From Saccharibacillus deserti (lineage in GTDB: Bacteria; Bacillota; Bacilli; Paenibacillales; Paenibacillaceae), in assembly GCF_013618475.1 (NCBI RefSeq), contig NZ_JABJVN010000004.1, positions 1 through 64,000 on the forward strand: a stretch of DNA of 64,000 nt, written 5' to 3'. A model generated the notes under the pieces. It was not told where the DNA came from and did no database searches. It saw nothing but the letters and a program-made list of their open reading frames with translations. Every line of letters begins with the position of its first letter. The first letter of the stretch is position 1. Positions 53,697 to 62,167 of this stretch are shown here, one piece after another. The translations under genes and the position numbers were made by a program.

Positions 53697-55205
53697 GTGA
53701 AAACGACAAACAAAAAGATATTGGTAATCGGCGGCGGACTTGGAGGATTGTCGGCCGCGATTTCATTGGCACAGGCCGGATACGAGGTTTCTTTGTATGA
53801 GAAAAACAATCATATCGGCGGCAAGTTGAACCGGCTGGACCAGGACGGTTTCGGTTTTGACTTGGGACCTTCTATCCTGACGATGCCCTGGGTTTTTGAA
53901 AAGCTGTTTACGGCGAGCGGCAAATCCATGCAGGATTACGTTCCGATCGAGAAGCTGGATCATCAATGGCGGTCCTTTTTCCCTGACGGCAATATCATCG
54001 ACTTATACGAAGATCTGCAGGAAATGCAGGAGCAGAACCCTTCCTTAAGCGAAAAAGACATGCGCGAGTATCAGGACCTCCTTCTCTATTCCAAAAAGCT
54101 TTACGATATGACGGATAAAACCTATTTCAAGCATGGCGTCGATACGACCCGGGAAATCATGAAACATACGACTCTGTTTGCCGCTTTGAGAAACTTCGAT
54201 TTGCTGTCTACCGTCCGCGGAGCGATCGACAAACGGATCAGCAATAAACAGTTCAGCGATATGCTGTCCTACTTTATCAAGTATGTGGGTTCGTCTCCCT
54301 ATGATGCCCCGGCCGTGTTGAATATGATGATCTATATGCAGCATGACCAGGGAGTCTGGTATGTACCCGGCGGCTTGAATAAACTGGCAGACGGTTTGGT
54401 GAAGCTGGCCGAAGAAGCGGGCGTTCGTTTCCACCTCGGCAAACCGATCGCCAAGCTTGAAAAGAAGAACGGCGAAATCACGGGGGCCCTGCTGGAAGAC
54501 GGATCAAGATTAACCGCGGATTATTACGTTTCCAATATGGAAGTTATCCCGGTCTACGAACGACTGCTGGAAGAAGACAGCGCTTATATGGAAAAATTAA
54601 AGAAAAAATTCAAACCGGCCAGCTCCGGTCTCGTCATGCATTTGGGCGTGAAAAAAAGCTATCCGCAGCTTCGCCATCATAACTTCTTTTTCGCGGAAAA
54701 CCTGAAGCAGCAGATGCAGTCGATCTTCCATCAGCATAAGCTGCCGGAGGATCCGGTGATTTATCTGGTCAACGTCAACAAGACGGATCCGTCGCAGGCT
54801 CCGGAAGGATACGAAAACATCAAAGTGCTGCCGCATATTCCTTATATTCAAGACCAGAAACCGATTACCCCGCAGGAATACGAACAATTTGCCGAGCGGA
54901 CCCTGATGAAGCTGGAGAGAATGGGTCTGGACGATTTGCGGGCCAATATCGTCACCAAAGACGTCTGGACGCCGGACAAGATCAGACAGATGTACGGTTC
55001 GGATCGGGGCGCCATCTACGGAACCTTGTCCGACCGCAAAAAAAACAAAGGCTTCAAGCATCCGAAACAAAGTGAACGTTATAGCAATTTGTATTTCGTG
55101 GGCGGAACCGTAAACCCGGGAGGCGGCATGCCTATGGTGACGTTGAGCGGCCAACTGGTAAGCAAAAAAATCGTGCAGAGGGATTCCGCCCATGCCGGAA
55201 AATGA
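53697..55205 (+). CDS. crtP: 4,4'-diaponeurosporene oxygenase (CrtP)
   Basis: A 502-residue FAD enzyme close to Staphylococcus CrtP throughout: IGGGLGGLSAAI, KNNHIGGKLNR, FDLGPSILTMPW, HQWRSFFPDG, IKYVGSSPYDAPAVL, ASSGLVMHLGV and FVGGTVNPGGGMPMVTLSGQ. It oxidises the terminal methyl of diaponeurosporene to the aldehyde. GTG 53697 follows AAGGAG. It overlaps aldH by 14 nt. Confidence 0.93.
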   Translation: MKTTNKKILVIGGGLGGLSAAISLAQAGYEVSLYEKNNHIGGKLNRLDQDGFGFDLGPSILTMPWVFEKLFTASGKSMQDYVPIEKLDHQWRSFFPDGNIIDLYEDLQEMQEQNPSLSEKDMREYQDLLLYSKKLYDMTDKTYFKHGVDTTREIMKHTTLFAALRNFDLLSTVRGAIDKRISNKQFSDMLSYFIKYVGSSPYDAPAVLNMMIYMQHDQGVWYVPGGLNKLADGLVKLAEEAGVRFHLGKPIAKLEKKNGEITGALLEDGSRLTADYYVSNMEVIPVYERLLEEDSAYMEKLKKKFKPASSGLVMHLGVKKSYPQLRHHNFFFAENLKQQMQSIFHQHKLPEDPVIYLVNVNKTDPSQAPEGYENIKVLPHIPYIQDQKPITPQEYEQFAERTLMKLERMGLDDLRANIVTKDVWTPDKIRQMYGSDRGAIYGTLSDRKKNKGFKHPKQSERYSNLYFVGGTVNPGGGMPMVTLSGQLVSKKIVQRDSAHAGK

Positions 55206-56589
55206 ATACCCTCTTCCGGAGAGTTTACCGGAAAGGCAGAGGGAAGAACGGTTAGCCAAAGGGGTTCCTTCCGGCGAGATGCGCAAAAAGCAGCTTTTAA
55301 AACTGAAAAATATTCTGGTAGAGCGGGAAAAAGAATTTACCGATGCCCTGTATTCGGATTTGGGCAAACCGGCGTTCGAGTCTTTTTCGTCCGAGATCGC
55401 CGTGCTGTTGAATGAGATCGATTACGTCTGCAAACACCTCGACAAGTGGAACCGGCCCAAGGCATCAAGGCATCTCAAATTGGGCTCCGTCGAAGTGCTG
55501 CGCAAAAAAAGGCAGCCGCATGGAAGCGTCCTCGTCATCGGTTCGTGGAATTATCCGGTTCAGCTTACCCTGATGCCGGTGATCGGAGCCATTGCGGGCG
55601 GGAATTCCTGCGTCATCAAGCCGTCCGAATCCGCACCGGCATCGGCCGAGCTGCTCAAAGAAGCGATCAATCAAACTTTTCCTTCCGAACAGCTCTGCGT
55701 GGTGACAGGAGATGCCCAGACCGCCAGCCGGCTCACCTCGGCTCCGTTCGATTTGATCTTTTTCACGGGCAGCGGCAAAACCGGGAAAGCCGTGGCCGAC
55801 CAGGCAGCCAAGCGGCTTACGCCGGTGATCCTGGAACTCGGCGGAAAAAACCCTTGCATTCTGGACGAAACGGGCTTTTCCGCAGCTGCCGTGAGAGACA
55901 TCGTCTGGGGGAAATTCCTGAATGCCGGCCAGACCTGTATCGCGCCGGATACCCTTTACGTCCATCGGTCCGTATACGAACAAACGCTGGATGAAATCTC
56001 AGCTTCGCTGTCCGCTTTCTACGGGGAACAGCCTCAGGCAAGCGGAGATTACGGCCGGATCTGTACCGAAGCCCATTTTCAAAAAGTAGTCGGATTTATC
56101 GGTCAGGGTACGGTCAGACATGGCGGCACGAATGATCGATCCGACCGGTTTATCGCGCCGACCGTGCTGACGGATATTGAGCCGGGCAGTCCGGTGTTGG
56201 AAGAAGAAATTTTCGGGCCGGTTCTTCCGGTCATTCCCTATACCGATTTGGAATCTTTGTTATCGTCAGGCTGTCTTCAGCGCGATGCGCTCACCGGATA
56301 TATCTTCAGTAAAAACAACGATCGAATCCAGCGGTTCAACGACTATATGCGCTCCTCGACGATCAGCGTCAATCAAGTGATCCACCATGCCGCGAGCCCC
56401 CATGTCGCATTTGGAGGGGTCGGCCGAAGCGGATACGGCGCTTATCACGGCAAAGCCGGTTTTCTGGCTTTCAGTTACGAGAAAACAAAAGTTCAAACTT
56501 ACCATTACCTGCGTTTTCAAGGGAAGTTCCCGCCGTACTCCGATCGAAACAGGAACGCATTAAAAAAGTTGAGAAAATGGCTTCTGTAA
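55192..56589 (+). CDS. aldH: Aldehyde dehydrogenase for C30 carotenoid aldehyde
   Basis: A 465-residue class-3-like aldehyde dehydrogenase with GSWNYPVQLTLMP, FTGSGKTGKAVA, the Glu motif LELGGKNP and the catalytic Cys in NAGQTCIAPDT. Position between crtP and crtN, overlapping crtP, points to oxidation of 4,4'-diaponeurosporenal to the acid, as AldH does in staphyloxanthin synthesis. Confidence 0.9.
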   Translation: MPENEYPLPESLPERQREERLAKGVPSGEMRKKQLLKLKNILVEREKEFTDALYSDLGKPAFESFSSEIAVLLNEIDYVCKHLDKWNRPKASRHLKLGSVEVLRKKRQPHGSVLVIGSWNYPVQLTLMPVIGAIAGGNSCVIKPSESAPASAELLKEAINQTFPSEQLCVVTGDAQTASRLTSAPFDLIFFTGSGKTGKAVADQAAKRLTPVILELGGKNPCILDETGFSAAAVRDIVWGKFLNAGQTCIAPDTLYVHRSVYEQTLDEISASLSAFYGEQPQASGDYGRICTEAHFQKVVGFIGQGTVRHGGTNDRSDRFIAPTVLTDIEPGSPVLEEEIFGPVLPVIPYTDLESLLSSGCLQRDALTGYIFSKNNDRIQRFNDYMRSSTISVNQVIHHAASPHVAFGGVGRSGYGAYHGKAGFLAFSYEKTKVQTYHYLRFQGKFPPYSDRNRNALKKLRKWLL

Positions 56590-56631
56590 TCCCAGCAATG
56601 AAGCCAATACTGGATGGAAATGAGGGTTTGC

Positions 56632-58161
56632 ATGAGTAAAAAGGTGATCGTCGTTGGAGGGGGCGTAGCAGGGCTTGCCACGGCCATACGGCTGCAGCAT
56701 GCGGGTTATGGGGTAGAGATCTATGAAAAAGGATTAACGCCCGGAGGCAAGATGAATCGGATCGAGCTGGACGGAGGATACAAATTCGATCTGGGGCCAA
56801 GCATCGTGATGATGCCGGAACTCTATCGGGAAGTCTTCGAAACGTGCGGCCGCAATCCGGACGATTATATTCCCATGCAGCGGCTGGATCCGATTTACCG
56901 GGCTTATTTCAGCGATATTCCGGACCAGCCTTTTGACATCTCCTCCGACCTGACCAAGCTGACCCGAACGATCGAAGCGATGAGCGAAGAAGACACCGCG
57001 GGCTTTTTCCGGTATCTGCATGAGATTTATCAGAAATTCATTATTGCCAAGCATTACATTCTTCCGAGACCTTTCCGTAAACGGAATGAATTCTATAACC
57101 TCCCCATGCTGAAAAAAGCCTTGAAGCTGAAACCTTACGACACTGCGGATAAGTTCGTCGGTCGGTATATCAAAAACAAAAGACTGCGGCAGATGATCAG
57201 CTTCCAAACGCTGTACATCGGCATCTCTCCTCTGACCAGCCCTTCTTTTTATACGATGATTCCCATGCTGCAGTTCTTGTACGGCGTGTGGTTTATCAAA
57301 GGCGGGATGTATACGATGGCTTTGTCGATGGAGCGGCTCTTCCAAGAGCTCGGAGGCGTCGTTCATTACGGCAAAGAGGTACAGGAGATCTCTATACAAA
57401 ATCAAAAAGCGGAAGGCATTGTCGTGGACGGACAAAAGATCTCTTCGGATTATGTCGTTTGCAATGCGGACTTCCCGTATGCGATCAAAAATCTGGTCCA
57501 GGACAAACCCGCCAAAGGGAAATATACCGATCAGAAAGTCGACAGCATGAAATATTCGTGTTCCTGTTTCCTTCTCTACCTCGGCATGGACCGAAAGTAC
57601 GAAGAAATCGAACATGTGCACAATTTTGTTTTCAATGAAAACCTGGATCAGAATCTTAAAGATATTTTCGACGGCAAAAAACTGACCCACGCTTCTTTTT
57701 ATGTTTATATCGCTTCCAAAATCGACCCGTCCCTGGCCCCTGAAGGAAAAGACGGGTTATATATTCTGATGCCCGTATCGAACGCCGCCGAATCCAATTA
57801 CGAATGGAACGAGGAGACGGTTTCTTATTATCGCGGGTACATTTTGAACGAGTTGAAGAAGATTCGCGGCTTTGAAAACATCGACAATGAAATCGTGGCC
57901 GAAACGCATACGACGCCGCTTGATTTCAGTTCGAAGTTCAATGCGTATAACGGCGCCGCGTTCGGTTTGCAGCCTATTCTCAAACAAAGCAACCACTATC
58001 GCCCGCAAAGCAAAGCGAGCCACTGCGGACAATTGTACTTCACCGGAAGCAGTACGCATCCCGGCGCAGGCGTCCCGATCGTGCTCTTGTCGGCCCGAAT
58101 TGCCGCCCAGGAGTTAATCCAGGACGATACTGGGGAACCGTTCGATTATTCGGTGAAATGA
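56632..58161 (+). CDS. crtN: 4,4'-diapophytoene desaturase (CrtN)
   Basis: A 509-residue FAD desaturase matching Staphylococcus CrtN: VVGGGVAGLATAIRL, KGLTPGGKMNRIELDGGYKF-type start, GPSIVMMPELYREVF, FQTLYIGISPLTSPSFY, YSCSCFLLYLG and STHPGAGVPIVLLSA. It forms diaponeurosporene from diapophytoene. ATG 56632 has GAGGG upstream. The dehydrosqualene synthase CrtM that makes its substrate is not in the window. Confidence 0.93.
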   Translation: MSKKVIVVGGGVAGLATAIRLQHAGYGVEIYEKGLTPGGKMNRIELDGGYKFDLGPSIVMMPELYREVFETCGRNPDDYIPMQRLDPIYRAYFSDIPDQPFDISSDLTKLTRTIEAMSEEDTAGFFRYLHEIYQKFIIAKHYILPRPFRKRNEFYNLPMLKKALKLKPYDTADKFVGRYIKNKRLRQMISFQTLYIGISPLTSPSFYTMIPMLQFLYGVWFIKGGMYTMALSMERLFQELGGVVHYGKEVQEISIQNQKAEGIVVDGQKISSDYVVCNADFPYAIKNLVQDKPAKGKYTDQKVDSMKYSCSCFLLYLGMDRKYEEIEHVHNFVFNENLDQNLKDIFDGKKLTHASFYVYIASKIDPSLAPEGKDGLYILMPVSNAAESNYEWNEETVSYYRGYILNELKKIRGFENIDNEIVAETHTTPLDFSSKFNAYNGAAFGLQPILKQSNHYRPQSKASHCGQLYFTGSSTHPGAGVPIVLLSARIAAQELIQDDTGEPFDYSVK

Positions 58162-58186
58162 GCGGAAGAAAAATCAACTAAAAAAG

Positions 58187-59305
58187 GTGGCGGATGTTAT
58201 AACGGCTTTGGACTTCATTAAACTGGCGATCGGGCTTGCGGCCGTGATCGCCGGCTTCCTTGCATTCTGGTCGCTGCCGATCCCTGTCTCCTCTTCCGGA
58301 TCCGCGGCCGGCCTGCCGTTTCTGTCCATCATTATTCCGGCCAGAAACGAAGAGCGCAGAATCCTGCCTCTGCTGAAGTCGCTGCAGGAGCAGCGGTTCA
58401 CGGCCTACGAAATTCTGGTGGTGGACGACGATTCATCGGACAAGACTGCCGCCGTTGCGGAAAGCTTCGGGGCAAAGGTGCTTCGAAACGACGGGTCGGG
58501 CAAATCTTCGGCCTGCTGGTATGGAGCCGAGCAGGCCAAAGGAAGCTGGTTATTGTTTTTGGACGCCGATACCAAGTTTGAAAGCGTGGACGGATTAAGC
58601 CATCTGCTGCATTTCTACCAAGGAAAAGGAGCACGGGGCATTACGGCCCTGCAGCCTTTCCATACCGTAGAGCGTTTGTACGAATACATCTCTATCGTTT
58701 TCAATATCATCGTCGTGGTCGGCATGAATCTGTTCACCCTTTGGGGTTCGCGGTTTAGAACGGCCGGTTCGTTCGGTCCGTGCATTTTGTGCAGCCGCGA
58801 CGATTACTTTTTGTCCGGCGGGCACAAAAAAATCGAAGGCGCGATCATGGACGATCTGGCGCTGGGCGAAGCGTTTCTGGAGCAGGATCTTCCCGTTCGC
58901 TGCCTGGGCGGCAAAGGCATCTTGTCTTTCCGCATGTACCCGGAAGGCGTCGGCAGCCTGATCGAGGGCTGGTGCAAAAGTTTCGCCGTCGGTTCCAAAT
59001 CGACGCATCCGGTTGTCATGCTCATGGTCATCTTCTGGATCTCCGGCAGTTTCATTGCCGCGGCCGCCCTGATCTCTGCCCTGATCGCCTGGAATCCGGC
59101 CGCTATCGCCTTCAGCGGAGGCTTGTATATCCTGTATGCGGCGCAGACCGCCCGGTTTGCCGGCCGGATCGGCAATTTCAAAAAAGCGGTTTTTGCGATT
59201 CATCCGATCTGGTTCTCGTTTTTCGTAGGCATCTATTTGTATTCGTTCATCAGAGTGAATGTGTTTCACTCTGTAAGCTGGAAAGGTCGCAAGATCAAGG
59301 TCTGA
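58187..59305 (+). CDS. crtQ: Glycosyltransferase CrtQ
   Basis: A 372-residue GT2 family membrane enzyme. An N-terminal segment (about 8-28) and three C-terminal segments flank a catalytic domain with IIIPARNEERRI, VVDDDSSD and FLDADT, then GGHKKIEGAIMDDLALG and FRMYPEG. It fits CrtQ, which adds glucose to diaponeurosporenoic acid. The start is uncertain: GTG 58187 has no well-spaced ribosome site. The acyltransferase CrtO is absent. Confidence 0.87.
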   Translation: MADVITALDFIKLAIGLAAVIAGFLAFWSLPIPVSSSGSAAGLPFLSIIIPARNEERRILPLLKSLQEQRFTAYEILVVDDDSSDKTAAVAESFGAKVLRNDGSGKSSACWYGAEQAKGSWLLFLDADTKFESVDGLSHLLHFYQGKGARGITALQPFHTVERLYEYISIVFNIIVVVGMNLFTLWGSRFRTAGSFGPCILCSRDDYFLSGGHKKIEGAIMDDLALGEAFLEQDLPVRCLGGKGILSFRMYPEGVGSLIEGWCKSFAVGSKSTHPVVMLMVIFWISGSFIAAAALISALIAWNPAAIAFSGGLYILYAAQTARFAGRIGNFKKAVFAIHPIWFSFFVGIYLYSFIRVNVFHSVSWKGRKIKV

Positions 59306-59384
59306 ATACCGTCGATTCCAACCGCTCCATTTGGCACCGGCCGCCGGAGCCGCCCGCGCGCTTTTTGTCTATCGGGACAAGCGG

Positions 59385-60173
59385 CTAGCGGTACAGTTCC
59401 GGTCTCCGGTCTTCAAATACCGGAATTCGCCCTCTCGCTCTCGCGACTTCGTCCATATCGAGTTCTGCGGTCAAAAACCCGTCTTCTTCTCCCGCTTCGG
59501 CGACGACCTCTCCCCACGGCCCTACAATCATCGAATGCCCCGCGAATACGTTCGAAGGATCGCTGCCGCTTCGGTTGCAGGCGACCACCCAGCATTGATT
59601 CTCGATCGCCCGGGCGATCAACAGCGCGCGCCAGTGAGCCAGCCTGGAGAGCGGCCATTCGGCGGCAACGAACAGAATGTCGGCACCGGAAGCGGCATGA
59701 ACCCGGATCCATTCGGGGAAACGGATATCGTAGCAGATGACTCCCGCTCCGCGGACACCGCCCAGTTCGAACAGCCCTTTTTGCTCACCCGCCTGAAGAT
59801 ACAGATGTTCGTCCATCAGCTTGAACAGATGGGCTTTGCGGTACTCCGCAGCCGCCAGGCCTTCGCGGTCGTACACGAGCAGCGTATTGAATACGCCTGC
59901 CGGCGTACGCTGGGCTATCGACCCGCCGACCAGATGTACCCCGTATCTGCGTGAGATGTCTGCAAGAAAAGCTTTCGTGCGCCGCGCTTCCTTGTCCGCG
60001 ATCTCGTCCAGCCGCGCCAAGTCGTAGCCGGTCGTCCACAATTCGGGCAGCACCACAACATCGGGATTCGAGTGCATTGCCCGGTCAATCCGTTCTTCCA
60101 TGCGTACATAATTGGCTTCGGGGTCTCCGAAGATCACATCGTGCTGGATACAGGTTACTTTCCATTTGGTCAT
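59385..60173 (-). CDS. Nitrilase-superfamily amidase
   Basis: A 262-residue carbon-nitrogen hydrolase. The catalytic triad is in PELWTTGY (Glu), YRKAHLF (Lys) and VICYDIRFPEW (Cys). The form resembles MtnU/omega-amidase proteins that hydrolyse alpha-ketoglutaramate or 2-oxo-4-methylthiobutyramide. A SAM riboswitch starts divergently about 115 nt away, an interesting hint at methionine metabolism, but it does not read into this gene. Confidence 0.88.
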   Translation of the reverse strand: MTKWKVTCIQHDVIFGDPEANYVRMEERIDRAMHSNPDVVVLPELWTTGYDLARLDEIADKEARRTKAFLADISRRYGVHLVGGSIAQRTPAGVFNTLLVYDREGLAAAEYRKAHLFKLMDEHLYLQAGEQKGLFELGGVRGAGVICYDIRFPEWIRVHAASGADILFVAAEWPLSRLAHWRALLIARAIENQCWVVACNRSGSDPSNVFAGHSMIVGPWGEVVAEAGEEDGFLTAELDMDEVARARGRIPVFEDRRPELYR

Positions 60174-60287
60174 CGCGCATCCTCCGTTCTTCGGCCCAGC
60201 TTTCTATATTTCTATCCAGCCTATAGGATCGCCGGCCGGAATTGCAAGCGGCGGAAGCCAAGAAGCAGGAAACCTTCCAAAGGTCCG

Positions 60288-60543
60288 TTGACAGTTTTCG
60301 GCGGGTCATGCGATAATTCAAACATATGTATTCTCTATAAGTCAGACCCTGAAACATCTTATCAAGAGCAGGCGGAGGGACCAGCCCGATGAAGCCCGGC
60401 AACCGACCCCATTGGGGGCACGGTGCTAATTCTTGCACGTTTATTCATATTTGTCCGCTTGGCGGAACGTTGAATGAACGGAGAGATAAGAAGAGATTCC
60501 GCTTGTTCAAGCCTCTTCTTGTCTTTATGGGAAGAGGCTTTTT
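60288..60543 (+). promoter_or_regulatory. SAM-I riboswitch with promoter and terminator, no clear target
   Basis: TTGACA (60288-60293) and GATAAT (60312-60317) with 18-bp spacing lead to a textbook S-box aptamer at 60356-60492: CTTATC pairs with GATAAG (P1), and AAGAGCAGGCGGAGGGA, CGATGAAGCC, GGCAACC and GGTGCTAATTC are conserved blocks. The terminator stem is 60509-60518 / 60531-60540 with T5; GATAAGAAGAG can pair with CTCTTCTTGTC as antiterminator. No methionine or cysteine gene follows. Confidence 0.93.
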
Positions 60544-60546
60544 GAC

Positions 60547-60993
60547 GTCTCTTCGTTCCACTGCGTAAGTCCGGTTTGCGCCGGTTCTTATACCGCGAAG
60601 CTTCGCGCCGCATCCTGCGAAGTCTTCGCCAGCCGGACCGGTTTCCGTTCCGGCCGCCGCAACGTCGTTCGAGTCCCGCGCCGGCCGCTTGTCCGGGTCG
60701 CATGCTTTTTTCGATCCCGGCTGCAATCTGCGTATGATTCCATCCTCAAATGCAATCATCCGGACCGCCGGCGCTTCAGGAATAGAAGTCTATCGAGACC
60801 GCAAGCCTTTCCGGCATGCGGCTCGGCAGGCTTTTTTTCCGTGTGGGCCTCCTTGCCCTTAACTTTTTCCATTTATGGAGACCCCGATCGGATTCTCCCG
60901 ATTTTTAAAGGTTTATGTATAAAGTAAGACCCCCATGACTCCGTCCGCCATTCGAGTGCCCGCTGGTCCCATTCCGATACGGAGGCGATTTCC
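60547..60993 (+). other. Gene-poor stretch after the riboswitch, with second terminator
   Basis: A plus-strand frame is open from about 60566 to 60860, but it has no start with a ribosome site and I do not recognise its product. It could be a relic of the riboswitch target. A terminator-like hairpin AAGCCT...AGGCTT with T8 lies at 60803-60838. Confidence 0.35.
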
Positions 60994-62016
60994 ATGAACA
61001 TCGGCACGCCCGTCCCCAAACGCGTCGGTTCGTCCTTTGTCGCTCTGCTGCTGGCTGCCGGAGTTCTGCTCCCGGCCGCTTCCGAAGCTTCTCCGGTGCC
61101 CGCTTCCGCCCTGGAAACCGGCGTCACGACGCCTGTGCGGATCAGCGTCACCGATGCGGTTACCGGTCTGCCTCTCGAAGAGGTGAAGATCACACTGTAC
61201 TGGGCCGACACGGCCGCCAACCGTGCGGGCGGACGCCTTGCCGGTCAGCCTGTATCGGCTGCGGTCGCCCCAGGCGAAAACGGAATGGGCCTTCGCCAGG
61301 TTCAGCCGGAAGGCGATTATTACATCGTCGGCGAAAAAGAAGGCTATCTGCCTTATGACAGCCGAAACGCCGGAGCCGCAGGCATTCTGCATGCCGGCGA
61401 AGCCGTATCCTCGCTTTACGCCTTTGCGCTGACGCCGGAAAAGCATAAGTATCCCGCCTATATGAACGGTTACACGGACGGAACTTTCCGCCCCGAACAG
61501 CCTGTGATCCGGGCGGAGCTGGCGGTCATCTTGCAGCGGACAATGAGCGGGGAACCCGCTGCTTCGGATCCGGATTTCCGGGATATCGATTCCGGCAAGT
61601 GGCTTACGACCGGCGTATCCGTGGCTGCGGCCAAAGGCTGGATGCAGGGTACGGGAGGCGCCCGCTTTGAACCCGAACGTGCCGTAACCCGGGCGGAAAT
61701 GGCGCAAATCCTGGCGAACGTATACGGATGGCCGGACGGATCGGATAAGGCCTTTGGCGATACCGAAGGACACTGGGCCGCCGCCGCGATTGCGGCTGCC
61801 GCTTCGCACGGCGCCATGGACGGCTATCCGGACGGCAGGTTCCGCCCCGATCGGCCGGTGACGAGAGCCGAGACCGCCGCCCTGGTCAACCGCCTGATCG
61901 AACGTCCCGCGGACAAGGGGCTTCCGATGACCTGGAGCGACGTTCCCCCGTCCTATTGGGCGTACGGCGACGTGATGGCCGCCTCGATCGACCATTCGCC
62001 GAGCCGGGCACGCTGA
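60994..62016 (+). CDS. SLH-domain surface protein
   Basis: A 340-residue exported protein. After a signal peptide (about 1-33) comes a transthyretin/CarboxypepD-like beta domain (about 45-150; SVTDAVTGLPLEEVKITLYW). Three SLH repeats follow (about 155-210, 215-270 and 275-335), with MNGYTDGTFRPE, RAEMAQIL and DGYPDGRFRPDRPVTRAE. It should sit on the wall polymer. ATG 60994 has GGAGG 8-9 nt upstream. The third repeat is short, so the end may be clipped compared with typical SLH proteins. Confidence 0.88.
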   Translation: MNIGTPVPKRVGSSFVALLLAAGVLLPAASEASPVPASALETGVTTPVRISVTDAVTGLPLEEVKITLYWADTAANRAGGRLAGQPVSAAVAPGENGMGLRQVQPEGDYYIVGEKEGYLPYDSRNAGAAGILHAGEAVSSLYAFALTPEKHKYPAYMNGYTDGTFRPEQPVIRAELAVILQRTMSGEPAASDPDFRDIDSGKWLTTGVSVAAAKGWMQGTGGARFEPERAVTRAEMAQILANVYGWPDGSDKAFGDTEGHWAAAAIAAAASHGAMDGYPDGRFRPDRPVTRAETAALVNRLIERPADKGLPMTWSDVPPSYWAYGDVMAASIDHSPSRAR

Positions 62017-62080
62017 GCGCAGTTTCCGGATGCACCCGCAGGCCGCATCTTTCGCTCGGCAAACCAAAACATGCCAAAAA

Positions 62081-62122
62081 CCGCTTTTCCATGGCCTATG
62101 CCAAACGGAAAAGCGGCTTTTT
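62081..62122. terminator. Bidirectional terminator
   Basis: CCGCTTTTCC (62081-62090) pairs with GGAAAAGCGG (62107-62116), flanked by A5 and T6, between the convergent SLH and gntK genes. Confidence 0.85.
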
Positions 62123-62167
62123 TGCATGAAAGGATCCGCTGCAGCCGCGGGTCCCGCGTCCGGAGAC

